Below, one piece after another: positions 39,486 to 49,464 of a stretch of 64,000 bases of DNA. The notes under the pieces were generated by a model that was not told the origin of the DNA, did no database searches, and worked only from the letters and a program-made list of their open reading frames with translations. A program made the translations under genes and the position numbers. The stretch comes from Sphingomonas sp. PAMC 26621 (GTDB lineage Bacteria > Pseudomonadota > Alphaproteobacteria > Sphingomonadales > Sphingomonadaceae), in the NCBI RefSeq assembly GCF_000251145.1, contig NZ_AIDW01000006.1:124001-188000 (forward strand), read 5' to 3'. How positions within the stretch are numbered: position 1 is the stretch's first letter; every line of letters starts with the position of its first letter.

Positions 39486-42400
39486 CTACTCCGCCGCTAC
39501 CTGTTCCACCCGGTCGTCGATCGGATGGCTCAGCCGCGTCAGCATTTCCTTGGGCACGACCTGCCAGAAGCGATCCACCACGCGGCCCCAGTCGTCGAGC
39601 AACGCGCCCGACCATTTGCTGTCGGTCGCGGCATGATGCGCGCGGACCATCCCGAGCAGGACCGCTTCCCAATGGAGCGACGAGAGCCGGTTCCACGTGA
39701 TGCTGTCCGGGTTGGCGCGCCGCGCGAAGCTGCCGTCGGCATCGTAGATGAACGCCATACCGCCGGTCATCCCCGCGCCGAAATTGGCGCCGACCGGACC
39801 GAGCACGACAGCGGTCCCGCCGGTCATATATTCGCAGCCATTTGCGCCACAGCCTTCGACCACCACGTTCGCGCCAGAGTTGCGCACCGCGAACCGCTCG
39901 CCCGCCTGGCCCGCGGCATAGAGGCTGCCCGAGGTCGCGCCGTACAGCACGGTATTGCCGATAATCGTATTGTCCTGGCTGACCAGCGGCGAACTCACCA
40001 CCGGGCGCACCGCGATGATCCCTCCGGACAGCCCCTTGCCGACATAGTCATTGGCATCGCCGAACACCTCGAGCGTGATCCCCTTGCAGAGGAACGCGCC
40101 GAGGCTTTGCCCCGCCGAGCCACGCAGCCGGACATGGACGTGTCCGTCCGCGAGAGCCGACATGCCGAAGGTGCGCGTGATCTCGCTCGACAGCCGCGTG
40201 CCGACCGCGCGGTGCGTGTTGCGGACCGAATAGGTCAGCTGCATCTTCTCGCGCCGGCTGAACACCGCGCCCGCATCCTTGATGATCTGCGCGTCCAGAC
40301 TGTCAGGCACTTCGTTGCGCCGCGTTGTCAGGCTGAAGCGGCGCTGGTCGTCCGGCGCGTCGACTTTGGCGAGGATCGGGTTGAGATCGAGATCGTCGAG
40401 ATGTTCCGCGCCCCGGCTGACCTGCCGCAGCAATTCGGTCCGGCCGATCACTTCGTCCAAGCTACGGAAGCCGAGCCGCGCGAGAATGTCGCGGACTTCC
40501 TCGGCGATGAAGGTCATCAGGTTGATCACCTTCTCCGGCGTGCCGGTGAACTTGTCGCGCAGCTTCTGGTCCTGCGTGCAGACGCCGACGGGGCAGGTGT
40601 TCGAATGGCACTGGCGCACCATGATGCACCCCATCGCGACCAGCGACAGCGTCCCGATCCCGAACTCTTCCGCGCCGAGGATCGCCGCAATCACGATATC
40701 GCGCCCGGTCTTGAGCCCGCCATCGGTCCGCAGCTTGATCCGCCCGCGCAGGCCGTTGAGCGTCAGCGTCTGGTTGACCTCGGACAGCCCCATTTCCCAC
40801 GGCGTCCCGGCATATTTGATGCTGGTCTGCGGGGACGCGCCGGTGCCGCCGACATGGCCTGCGATCAGGATGACGTCGGCATGCGCCTTCGCCACGCCCG
40901 CCGCGACCGTGCCGATCCCGGCGGACGAGACGAGCTTGACGCACACCCGCGCGGTCGGGTTGATCTGCTTGCAGTCGTAGATCAGCTGCGCGAGATCCTC
41001 GATCGAATAGATGTCGTGATGTGGCGGCGGCGAGATGAGCGTCACCCCCGGCGTCGCATGGCGCAGCTTGGCGATGAACTCGGTCACCTTGAAACCGGGC
41101 AGCTGCCCGCCTTCGCCGGGCTTGGCACCCTGCGCGACCTTGATCTCGATCTCCTCGCAGGCGTTGAGATATTCCGCGGTCACGCCGAAGCGCCCGCTGG
41201 CGATCTGCTTGACGCCCGAATTGGCGTTGTCGCCATTGGCACGCGGGGAAAAGCGTTCGGTATCCTCGCCGCCTTCGCCCGACACGGCCTTCGCGCCGAT
41301 CCGGTTCATCGCGATCGCGAGCGTCTCATGCGCTTCCGGGCTGAGCGCGCCGAGCGACATGCCCGGCGTCACGAAGCGTTTGCGGATCTCGGTGATCGCC
41401 TCGACTTGGTCGACCGGGATGCCTTCGTCGGGATATTTGAACTGGAGCAAGTCGCGCAGATAGACCGGGGGCAGCGCCTCAACCCCGCGCGCGAATTGCA
41501 GATAGGTCGAATAGCTGTCGGTCGCGACCGAGTTCTGCAGCAGGTGCATCAGCTGCGCCGAGTAAGCGTGCGTCTCGCCGGTGTGGCGCTGGCGATAGAA
41601 GCCGCCGATCGGGAGCGTGGCGACGCCCTCGTCGAACGCCTTGTCGTGGCGAAGCTGCGCATTGAGGTGGAGCGAGGCATAGCCCTCGCCCGAGATCTTC
41701 GCGGGCATCCCCGGGAACAGGTCGTTGACGAGCGCACGGCTGAGCCCGACCGCCTCGAAGTTGTAGCCGCCGCGATAGCTTGAGATCACCGCGATCCCCA
41801 TCTTCGACATGATCTTGAGCAGCCCTTCGTCCACCGCGGTGCGATGCCGGGCCAGACATTCGGCGAGGGTCAGCGCGCCGAACAGCCCGCGCGCCTGCCG
41901 GTCCGCGATCGACGCTTCGGCCAGATAGGCGTGGACGGTGGTCGCGCCGACGCCAATCAGCACCGCATAATAATGCGTGTCGAGGCATTCGGCAGTCTGG
42001 ATGTTGATGCTGGCGTAGGAGCGCAGCCCCATGCGGACGAGGTGCGTATGCACCGCCGCCGCCGCGAGGACGCCCGCGATGCCAATCCGGTCCGCGCCGA
42101 TCCCCATGTCGGTGAGGAACAGTTCGCTCTTGCCCTGGCGCACTGCCGTAACGGCTTCCGCGCGGATGCGCGCGATGGCTGCACGGAGCGTTTCGGGCCC
42201 GCCGCCTGCTTCGAAGGTGCAGTCGATCTCTGCCGCCTGCGCGCCGAAATGCGCCTTGAGCTGCGCCCAGCTGGTGCCATCGAGCACCGGCGATTGCAGC
42301 ACCAGCACGCCGTCTCGCCGATCCTCGGTGTCGAGGATGTTGGCGAGATTGCCGAAGCGCGTCTTGAGCGACATCACGTGGCGTTCGCGCAACGGGTCGA

Positions 42401-44006
42401 TCGGCGGGTTGGTGACCTGGCTGAAATTCTGCCGGAAGAACTGGCTGATCAGGCGCGGCTTGTCCGAGATGACCGCGAGCGGCGTATCGTCGCCCATCGA
42501 GCCGATCGCTTCCTTCGCGCCCTCGACCATCGGCGACAGGATCAGCTCCATGTCCTCGAGCGTCTGCCCGGCCGCGACCTGACGGCGCGTGAGGTCGGCG
42601 CGCTCGAAGTGCGTGATCGCGTCCTCTGCGGGCTGCGGCAGCGCCTCGATGCGCTTGAACGCGCCGATCATCGCGGCGTAATCCGCCTCGCCCGCGATCT
42701 GGTCCTTGATCGCGCGGTCATGGTACAGCACGCCCTCGTCGAGATCGATCGCGAGCATCTGGCCCGGCCCGAGCCGGCCCTTCTCGATGATCGTCGATTC
42801 GGGGACGACGACCATCCCGCTTTCCGACCCGACGATGACGATTCCGTCGACCGTGCGGACATAGCGCAGCGGACGCAGCGCGTTGCGGTCCATCCCCGCG
42901 ACCGCCCAGCGGCCATCGGTCATCGCGAGCGCGGCGGGACCGTCCCACGGCTCCATCACGGAGGCGAGATACTGGTACATGGAAAGGTGATCGGCGGGCA
43001 TGTCGATCGAGTCCGCCATCGCCTCGGGCACCAGCATCAGCTTGGCGGTCGGCGCGTCTCTCCCTGAGCGGCAGATCGCCTCGAACACCGCGTCGAGTGC
43101 TGCGGTGTCGGATGCGCCCGCCGGGATCACCGGCTTGATGTCCTCCGACTGATCGCCGAACGACAGGCTCGCCATCTTGATCTCGTGGCTGAGCATCCAG
43201 TTCTTGTTGCCGCGGATCGTGTTGATTTCGCCATTGTGCGCGAGGCAGCGGAACGGCTGCGCCAGCCACCATTGCGGGAAGGTGTTGGTCGAATAGCGCT
43301 GATGGAAGATCGCGACGCGGCTCTCGAACCGCGGGTCGCGCAGATCGGGGTAGAAAACCGACAGCGATTCCGCGAGGAACAGGCCCTTGTAGATGATCGA
43401 CCGGCACGACAGCGAGCAGACGTAGAAGCCCTGGATCTGCGCCGCGATCACGCGCTTCTCGATCCGGCGACGAACGAGGTAGAGGTTCTTCTCGAACTCG
43501 GCGGCGGTCTGGTCGTCGGGCAGGGGGCCCGCGATCATGATCTGCTCGATCTCGGGGCGAGTCGCCTGCGCCTTCTGGCCGATCACCGACACGTCGACCG
43601 GCACCTGGCGCCAGCCGTAGATCGTATAGCCTTCCTCGATGATCGCGCTTTCGACGATCGTGCGGCACGCCTCCTGCGCGCCGAGATCGGTGCGCGGCAG
43701 GAAGATCATGCCGACCGCAAGGCGATTGGGCATCTGGCGATGGCCCGAGGCGGCGACCGCATCGTCGAAGAACTTGAGCGGCAGGTCGATGTGGAGGCCA
43801 GCGCCATCGCCGGTCTTGCCATCGGCATCGACCGCACCGCGGTGCCATACGGCCTTCAGCGCATCGATCGCGGATTGCACGACGCGGCGCGATGGCGTTC
43901 CATCGGTCGCGGCGACGAGACCGACGCCGCAGGCGTCGCCCTCGAATTCGGGGCGATACATGCCGTGTTCGGCGAGGCGGAGGCGTTCGGAGTCCATGTT
44001 GGTCAT
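39486..44006 (-). CDS. gltB: Glutamate synthase large subunit GltB
   Basis: NADPH-dependent GOGAT: makes two glutamates from glutamine and 2-oxoglutarate. 1506 residues. The propeptide (to about residue 25) is cut before the N-terminal nucleophile Cys of CGVGLVAATDG. The glutaminase domain is first, then the central domain and the FMN domain (ISPPPHHDIYSIEDLAQLIYD). A 3Fe-4S cluster is in CIMVRQCHSNTCPVGVCTQ, and the C-terminal GXGXG beta-helix is present. ATG 44006 overlaps the hepT stop by 4 bases. The stop codon is TAG. Confidence 0.96.
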   Translation of the reverse strand: MTNMDSERLRLAEHGMYRPEFEGDACGVGLVAATDGTPSRRVVQSAIDALKAVWHRGAVDADGKTGDGAGLHIDLPLKFFDDAVAASGHRQMPNRLAVGMIFLPRTDLGAQEACRTIVESAIIEEGYTIYGWRQVPVDVSVIGQKAQATRPEIEQIMIAGPLPDDQTAAEFEKNLYLVRRRIEKRVIAAQIQGFYVCSLSCRSIIYKGLFLAESLSVFYPDLRDPRFESRVAIFHQRYSTNTFPQWWLAQPFRCLAHNGEINTIRGNKNWMLSHEIKMASLSFGDQSEDIKPVIPAGASDTAALDAVFEAICRSGRDAPTAKLMLVPEAMADSIDMPADHLSMYQYLASVMEPWDGPAALAMTDGRWAVAGMDRNALRPLRYVRTVDGIVIVGSESGMVVVPESTIIEKGRLGPGQMLAIDLDEGVLYHDRAIKDQIAGEADYAAMIGAFKRIEALPQPAEDAITHFERADLTRRQVAAGQTLEDMELILSPMVEGAKEAIGSMGDDTPLAVISDKPRLISQFFRQNFSQVTNPPIDPLRERHVMSLKTRFGNLANILDTEDRRDGVLVLQSPVLDGTSWAQLKAHFGAQAAEIDCTFEAGGGPETLRAAIARIRAEAVTAVRQGKSELFLTDMGIGADRIGIAGVLAAAAVHTHLVRMGLRSYASINIQTAECLDTHYYAVLIGVGATTVHAYLAEASIADRQARGLFGALTLAECLARHRTAVDEGLLKIMSKMGIAVISSYRGGYNFEAVGLSRALVNDLFPGMPAKISGEGYASLHLNAQLRHDKAFDEGVATLPIGGFYRQRHTGETHAYSAQLMHLLQNSVATDSYSTYLQFARGVEALPPVYLRDLLQFKYPDEGIPVDQVEAITEIRKRFVTPGMSLGALSPEAHETLAIAMNRIGAKAVSGEGGEDTERFSPRANGDNANSGVKQIASGRFGVTAEYLNACEEIEIKVAQGAKPGEGGQLPGFKVTEFIAKLRHATPGVTLISPPPHHDIYSIEDLAQLIYDCKQINPTARVCVKLVSSAGIGTVAAGVAKAHADVILIAGHVGGTGASPQTSIKYAGTPWEMGLSEVNQTLTLNGLRGRIKLRTDGGLKTGRDIVIAAILGAEEFGIGTLSLVAMGCIMVRQCHSNTCPVGVCTQDQKLRDKFTGTPEKVINLMTFIAEEVRDILARLGFRSLDEVIGRTELLRQVSRGAEHLDDLDLNPILAKVDAPDDQRRFSLTTRRNEVPDSLDAQIIKDAGAVFSRREKMQLTYSVRNTHRAVGTRLSSEITRTFGMSALADGHVHVRLRGSAGQSLGAFLCKGITLEVFGDANDYVGKGLSGGIIAVRPVVSSPLVSQDNTIIGNTVLYGATSGSLYAAGQAGERFAVRNSGANVVVEGCGANGCEYMTGGTAVVLGPVGANFGAGMTGGMAFIYDADGSFARRANPDSITWNRLSSLHWEAVLLGMVRAHHAATDSKWSGALLDDWGRVVDRFWQVVPKEMLTRLSHPIDDRVEQVAAE

Positions 44007-44485
44007 GCCAATAGTCTCTCTTGTTCGACGAAGCGCTCGATAGCCGCCCACGTCTCGATCAGGGTTTCCCGCGCATCCCACGCTGCATTCACTTGGTCGG
44101 CGCGCTTTTGCGGGTTGAGGGGATATTCGTGCGCTAGGGCATTGCGGGTGCGTACCGCATCCGCCCAGATTGTCTCGTTTGGCAGTATCCCCAAAGCATA
44201 GGCGCGGCGGGTTACATCCACTGAAGTCAGGCGTTCGATCTTGCCATGCTCCATGATCTTCGAGATCGCTTTCAACGTGCGATGCAGCGCATCCTCGAAC
44301 TGTTCGTAGCGCTTCAGATACCCCAGCACGTAGCTATCTTCCTCGAACGGAAGCTCGTCGATGCGTGCTGCCGTCATCGGCACCAGCGGTTCAACCAATG
44401 CGACGGTTCTGACGAATCCCGTATGAAGCCGACCGCATGTCGCAAGATAGTCCGTAAGCAGGGCGCGTTCGCCGTCTCGCGTCAC
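44003..44485 (-). CDS. hepT: HEPN-domain toxin HepT
   Basis: A 160-residue HEPN protein. The motif RX4HXY is present as RNALAHEY (R114, H119, Y121), the RNase motif of HepT toxins whose Tyr is AMPylated by MntA. The rest is helical. The GTG start (44485) overlaps the mntA stop by 4 bases (GTGA), and its stop overlaps the gltB ATG by 4 bases. Thus this toxin gene is coupled at both ends and sits inside the glt operon. The antitoxin gene mntA is upstream. Confidence 0.85.
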   Translation of the reverse strand: MTRDGERALLTDYLATCGRLHTGFVRTVALVEPLVPMTAARIDELPFEEDSYVLGYLKRYEQFEDALHRTLKAISKIMEHGKIERLTSVDVTRRAYALGILPNETIWADAVRTRNALAHEYPLNPQKRADQVNAAWDARETLIETWAAIERFVEQERLLA

Positions 44486-44778
44486 AGCACCACTCCGTCG
44501 CGGTAGGCAATCTGCTCGATCGGGGTGGGTGTCGCTCCGCGTTTGGTCGCAATCAAATCGACGCGCTGGGCATCTATCCGGGCAAACAGCCGTTCCAGAA
44601 ACACATCTTTGGCACGCCAAACATCGACCTCGTCCTGCGTTTCGACATGGAGGTCGATATCACCGCCACACCGCGTGTCGATAGTACGGCTACCATACAA
44701 GCGCACCACGGCGTCCGGGCCGAATGTCAGCCGGGTCGCGGCCTTGATGGCCGAAACTTCTTTGTCGGTCAGCCTCAT
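44482..44778 (-). CDS. mntA: MNT-domain antitoxin MntA (minimal nucleotidyltransferase)
   Basis: A 98-residue nucleotidyltransferase. The core motif GSX9DXD is intact: GS at 29-30 and DID at 40-42 (GSRTIDTRCGGDIDL), with a third Asp in RVDLIATK (about 74). In known pairs MntA adds AMP units to the HepT Tyr and so inactivates it. ATG 44778 overlaps the gltD stop by 4 bases; the stop overlaps the hepT GTG. Longer in-frame starts would lie inside gltD. Confidence 0.85.
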   Translation of the reverse strand: MRLTDKEVSAIKAATRLTFGPDAVVRLYGSRTIDTRCGGDIDLHVETQDEVDVWRAKDVFLERLFARIDAQRVDLIATKRGATPTPIEQIAYRDGVVL

Positions 44779-46217
44779 GCCGCCTTCCTCGCCGCGCTCG
44801 CTTTCGCCTTGAGGAACTTGTGCATGCTCGCCGCAACATCGCGTCCGTCGCGGATCGCCCACACCACCAGCGACGCGCCGCGCACGATGTCGCCCGCCGC
44901 GAAGACGCCGTCGAGCGAGGTCATCAGCGTCTTGTTGTCGACCAGCACCGTGCCCCAGCGGGTCACGCCAAGCTCGGGCGCATCGAACAGCCGTGGCAGA
45001 TCCTCGGCGTCGAAGCCGAGCGCCTTGATGACGAGATCGGCCTGCAGATCGAACCCGCCCTCGGGATCGATCTCGGGCGCGCGCCGGCCGCTCGCATCGG
45101 GTGCGCCGAGCCGCATCGCGCTCGCCTTGACGCCAGACACGCGATCTTCGCCGACGAAGCTCTCGGGCGCCGAGAGCCAGACGAACTCGACGCCTTCTTC
45201 CTCGGCATTGTTCACTTCGCGCTGCGACCCCGGCATGTTGGCGCGGTCGCGGCGGTAGAGACACTTCACCGAGGCAGCATCCTGGCGGATCGCGGTGCGC
45301 ACGCAGTCCATCGCGGTATCGCCGCCGCCGATCACGACGACATGCTTGCCCGCCGCGTTGAGGCTGCCATCGTCATAAGCGGGGACGGCATCGCCGAAAT
45401 TCTTGCGGTTCGAGGCGGTCAGGAAGGCGAGTGCATCGACCACGCCGTCACGCTCGACGCCGGGGGCCTTGATCGCGCGCGCCTTGTACACGCCGGTCGC
45501 GATCAGCAGCGCGTCATGGCGCTGGCGGAGCTCGTCGAGCGTCGCGTCGCGACCGACCTCGAAGCTCTCGTGGAAGACGATCCCGCCCGCCTTAAGCCGC
45601 TCGACCCGGCGCGTGACGACGGGCTTCTCGAGCTTGAACCCGGGGATGCCGTAGGTCAGCAACCCGCCCGCGCGGTCGTAGCGATCATAGACGTGGACGT
45701 CATAGCCGTTGCCACGAAGATATTCCGCTGCGGACAGGCCAGCAGGTCCGGCACCGATCACGCCGACCGACTGGCCGCGCGCGGGGCCAACGACGAGCGG
45801 CTCGACCCAGCCCTCTTCCCAGGCGGTATCGGTGATGAACTTCTCGACCGCGCCGATCGTCACCGCGCCATGCCCGGAGAATTCGATAACGCAATTGCCC
45901 TCGCACAGCCGGTCCTGCGGGCAGATCCGGCCGCAGATCTCGGGCATGGTCGAGGTGGCGTTGCTCAGCTCATAGGCTTCGCGCAGCCGCCCTTCGGCGG
46001 TCAGACGGAGCCAGTCGGGGATGTGATTGTGCAGCGGGCAGTGCACCGAGCAATAGGGCACGCCGCATTGCGAGCACCGCCCCGCCTGTTCCTCGGCATC
46101 GGGGACCGCATAGCGATCCGCGATCTCCTGAAAGTCCTCGGCCCGCAACTCGGGCTCGCGCTTGGCCGGGTAGGCCTGCTCGCGATCGACAAACTTGAGC
46201 AGCAAAGAGTCCGCCAT
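44775..46217 (-). CDS. gltD: Glutamate synthase small subunit GltD
   Basis: Electron-transfer subunit of GOGAT, 480 residues. N-terminal Cys motif CSQCGVPYCSVHCPLHNHIPDWLRL binds 4Fe-4S clusters with ICPQDRLCEGNC. FAD site GVIGAGPAGLSAAEYL, NADPH site VVIGGGDTAMDCVRTA and the C-terminal AGDIVRGASLVVWAI follow. ATG 46217 gives the family start (MADSLLLKFVDREQ). The order is gltD-mntA-hepT-gltB, with the toxin-antitoxin pair between the two enzyme genes. Confidence 0.95.
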   Translation of the reverse strand: MADSLLLKFVDREQAYPAKREPELRAEDFQEIADRYAVPDAEEQAGRCSQCGVPYCSVHCPLHNHIPDWLRLTAEGRLREAYELSNATSTMPEICGRICPQDRLCEGNCVIEFSGHGAVTIGAVEKFITDTAWEEGWVEPLVVGPARGQSVGVIGAGPAGLSAAEYLRGNGYDVHVYDRYDRAGGLLTYGIPGFKLEKPVVTRRVERLKAGGIVFHESFEVGRDATLDELRQRHDALLIATGVYKARAIKAPGVERDGVVDALAFLTASNRKNFGDAVPAYDDGSLNAAGKHVVVIGGGDTAMDCVRTAIRQDAASVKCLYRRDRANMPGSQREVNNAEEEGVEFVWLSAPESFVGEDRVSGVKASAMRLGAPDASGRRAPEIDPEGGFDLQADLVIKALGFDAEDLPRLFDAPELGVTRWGTVLVDNKTLMTSLDGVFAAGDIVRGASLVVWAIRDGRDVAASMHKFLKAKASAARKAA

Positions 46218-46376
46218 GCACCCATCCTTTCGAGAATGCGGCGCATATCGCACTATTATGTCGCTGTCACCTTGAATCCGCAACATAGGTCAGCATACGT
46301 AACCTAAATATTGTTCAGCAAGGTGCTCGGCAGGAGATTCTGTTGGGAACAACTGCTCGAAAGAACCGATACGGCC

Positions 46377-47185
46377 CTAAAGCGTGGAAAGCCATGCCAG
46401 GGCTACGGCACCTGCGATGATCCGGTACACCGCGAAGGGCACGAAACCGTACCGTGTCACGACCCCGATGAACCATTTTACCACCAACAGGGCGACCACG
46501 AACGCCACGGCAAATCCCAGCGCGATCGCGCCAAGCCCAATCCCTTGCCCGCTCATCAACTCATGTCGGTTCTTGACGAGTTCGAGCGTCGTCGCGCCCA
46601 GCATCGTGGGGATCGCGAGAAAGAAGCTGAACTCCGCCGCCGTCCGCCGCTCGACACCGAGCGCGAGCGCGCCAAGAATAGTCGCGCCCGACCGGCTGAC
46701 GCCGGGGACCATCGCCAGGCACTGCAGGAAGCCGATCCCGATGACCTTGGCAAGGGAATGTCTGCGACTCCGACGATATCGCTCTTGGGGGCAAGCCGCT
46801 CGACCGCGATGATCGCAAACCCGCCGACGATCAACGCGATTGCCACCACCTCGGCATTGCCGAGCAACGCCTCGATCTGCTTGTGGATCGCAAGGCCGAT
46901 CACGGCGGCCGGGACGAAGGCCACGAGCACGTTGCGGACGAACAGCAGCGACTTGGGTTCGCGCTTCATCACCCCCATGCCGACCGCCCAGAACGTCCGC
47001 CAGTAGAGCGCCACGATCGCGAGGATCGCGCCCAACTGAATGATCACGTTGAAGGCACCCCAGCGCGCTGCATCATAGCCGAGCAGCTTGGTCGCGAGGA
47101 TCAAATGGCCGGTCGAGGAGACGGGCAGGAACTCGGTGACCCCCTCGACGATGCCGAGGAGGATGATGCTGATGATTTCGTTCAC
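46377..47185 (-). pseudogene. uppP: Undecaprenyl-diphosphatase UppP/BacA, frameshifted
   Basis: Membrane phosphatase that recycles undecaprenyl pyrophosphate for cell-wall synthesis. The N-terminal part (MNEIISIILLGIVEGVTEFLPVSSTGHLIL, with the E and the SSTGH of the active site) is in one frame. The C-terminal part ([26 protein letters not shown]... with PGVSRSG) is in another. The shift lies near 46750: on the minus strand TTGCCAAGG is read where TTGGCCAAGG is expected, one G missing. With the base restored the protein is complete (about 269 residues). An error is likely, since the gene is usually needed. Confidence 0.88.
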
Positions 47186-47236
47186 GAACGTTCCCTTTCA
47201 GGATCCTGCGGGATCGATGTGCGACGGTCGCGTCAG

Positions 47237-48172
47237 TCAGGCCGCGACGGGCATCGAGAAACGACCGCCCTTGCGGTATCGCACCAGCCACGCCGGCGCG
47301 ACCGCATCGAGCGGGGTCGGCGTGATGCTGAACGCATCCAGCCCGGGTGTGCCGGCCGCGACGACGTTGTCGTGTGCCAGCATCTTCCACTGGTCCTTGG
47401 TAATCGGCGCCCCCGGCAGGAAGCCGAACCCGGCGATCGCCGCACCGATCGAATCGGGGAGGTCGATGATCCGGCGCTTGTGCCCGGTCGTCTTGGCGAT
47501 CCAGCGGACCAGCGCCCCCATCGTGATCGTGTCGGGGCCGCCGAGCTCGAAGGTCTTGCCCGCGGCGATCGCGGGCTCGTCGAGCGCCTTGACGACGGCC
47601 TGTGCCACGTCGCCGACATAGACCGGCTGGAACTTGGTGCCCGTCCGCAGCACCGGAACGATCGGTGCGCTGCCGATCATCGCGGCGAAGCGGTTGAGGA
47701 ACTGGTCCTCGCGGCCGAACACGATCGACGGACGCAGGATCGTCGCAGCCGGGAAGGCGGCGCGAACCGCCGCCTCGCCATCGCCCTTGGAGCGGCCATA
47801 GGCCGATTCGGACGCGCTATCCGCACCGATCGCGGACATGTGAACGAGCGTTTCCACCCCGGCGCGCGCCGCGGCCTCGGCCACGATGCGCGCGCCATCG
47901 ACCTGAATCTTCTGGAAATCGCCGCTCAGGATCCCGACCAGGTTCACCACCGCGTCCGCCCCCGCGACGGCACGGGCGATCGATTCGGGCTTTGTGATGT
48001 CGACCGCGACGAATTGCGTCTGGCCGAGCCCGCCCTGCGTCTTGAGGAAAAACGCCTGATGCGGGTCGCGCTGCGCAATCCGCACCCGCGCGCCCCGTTC
48101 AAGCAGCGCCTGCGCCACATAGCGGCCGAGGAAACCCCCGCCGCCGATCAAAGTCACCAGCTTGTCGTTCAT
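47237..48172 (-). CDS. NDUFA9-like NAD(P)-binding protein (complex I accessory type)
   Basis: A 311-residue atypical short-chain dehydrogenase. The N-terminal Rossmann motif is VTLIGGGGFLGRYVAQALLERGARV. SAIGADSASESAYGRSKGDGE fills the active-site region, and [24 protein letters not shown] is typical of the complex I NDUFA9 family. In alphaproteobacteria this protein associates with complex I. No membrane segments. It lies 51 bases upstream of uppP on the same strand. Confidence 0.85.
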   Translation of the reverse strand: MNDKLVTLIGGGGFLGRYVAQALLERGARVRIAQRDPHQAFFLKTQGGLGQTQFVAVDITKPESIARAVAGADAVVNLVGILSGDFQKIQVDGARIVAEAAARAGVETLVHMSAIGADSASESAYGRSKGDGEAAVRAAFPAATILRPSIVFGREDQFLNRFAAMIGSAPIVPVLRTGTKFQPVYVGDVAQAVVKALDEPAIAAGKTFELGGPDTITMGALVRWIAKTTGHKRRIIDLPDSIGAAIAGFGFLPGAPITKDQWKMLAHDNVVAAGTPGLDAFSITPTPLDAVAPAWLVRYRKGGRFSMPVAA

Positions 48173-48269
48173 CGAAAGCGCCTTCTCGAATGTCGATATG
48201 CCCTCTGCCTAGCATCGAGCGTGTTGACAAGACCAACGACGCTCCCCTAAGGCCCGCCACCTACCCAGT

Positions 48270-48356
48270 GCCCGGATGGCGGAATTGGTAGACGCACCAG
48301 CTTCAGGTGCTGGCGCTCGCAAGGGCGTGGAGGTTCGAGTCCTCTTCCGGGCACCA
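48270..48356 (+). tRNA. tRNA-Leu (anticodon CAG)
   Basis: An 87-base tRNA with acceptor arms GCCCGGA and TCCGGGC, encoded CCA end, a D arm with TTGGTAGA, and a variable arm typical of class II tRNAs. The anticodon stem-loop CCAGCTTCAGGTGCTGG holds anticodon CAG, so it reads CUG. It stands between the NDUFA9-like gene and a nuclease-toxin gene, at the edge of the accessory stretch. Confidence 0.95.
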
Positions 48357-48493
48357 TTTTCGAGAAATCGGACGTCGTACAGGACAAAGCTGGGCAATGC
48401 TGTAGCTTCGCGCCGTCGATCGCCGCAATCGCAAGTTGACTTGTAGGAAAATGTTGCTCAAATGTTCTCGCCGCACGAGACAGCGAGGGCGGC

Positions 48494-49464
48494 ATGATTC
48501 CCATAACCGAAAACAAACGGCGACGCGCTTTTTCGATCTGGCTGCGGACCGGCAGATTGCCGAGCGTGGCTATCGCGGACGACGTAGAACTCAAGTTCAA
48601 TCCTTGGCATGATCCCGCGGACGGTCAGTTCACCTTTGCTGGGTCGGGGCGTAACTATGGCCAAAGCGGGGGTGGCGGGTTTCGCAGCAGCGGGGGATCA
48701 GGCGCTGGTGCGTCGTCTCGCGAAGATTGGCCGGGCGAAGCTCGTTCGGCCACGAACCGACAGCGACCACGCCCGGGCCCGACTCCCACAGCAAAGGCGT
48801 CCGGCCCGTCCCCGAACACAAACGCGCAACGACCGATTTCCAATAATAGCTGGGGCGGTGGGGGCTTTACGCGAGGCGGTGGTGGCAGCTTCGGCGGTGC
48901 GGGGGCGTCGGGCGATTGGGGCGTCGATCCGCCAAAGCAGCGGACGGGTGCGAAAGCCCCATCGACCCCCACGAAGCAGCAAGCATCAGTACCGCCGACA
49001 ACGACAGCCCAGCGTTCCAGCGCCGCGAGACCACTTCGTCGCGACGTCCGCAGCGGCTACGAATATCAGATCGACGAGACGGGACGTAACCGCACAGTGT
49101 CAGGGACCCTAGAGTTTGCCAACACGCAAGTGCGATCGAAAACGGCACAAGCGCAGGCCGGTGGTGCCGATCGGCGATCTACCGACGATGGCGGTCACTA
49201 TATCGCAGTACGGTTCAATGGGCCGACCGACGCATTCAACCACTTTGCGCAGGACGCGAACTCAACCGCGGAAGCTACCGAGCGCTGGAGGACCAGTGGG
49301 CGAGGGCGAAGCGAGTCGGTAGTAACGTCACGGTAACGATTGTGCCAAGCTATGCTGGTGCGTCAAAACGTCCTGCAGTGATCAACGTCTGGTTCACGAT
49401 CAACGGGCACCAAGAAAGCGTGAGATTTGCGAATGAGCCGAAGGAGAAGCATGGTGGCAAATGA
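48494..49464 (+). pseudogene. DNA/RNA non-specific endonuclease toxin, frameshifted
   Basis: A polymorphic-toxin type protein. An N-terminal FNPWHDPADGQFTFAGSG motif (about residue 35) precedes a Gly/Ser/Pro-rich linker (about 50-180). A C-terminal nuclease domain resembles Endonuclea_NS_2 (YEYQIDETGRNRTVSGTLEFANTQ...RRSTDDGGHYIAVRFNGP). The frame breaks near 49262: AACTCAACCGC is read where AACTTCAACCGC is expected. With one T restored the domain continues as NRGSYRALEDQWARAKRVGSNVTVTIVPSYAG and stops at 49462-49464. The likely immunity gene starts 14 bases before this stop. Confidence 0.75.
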
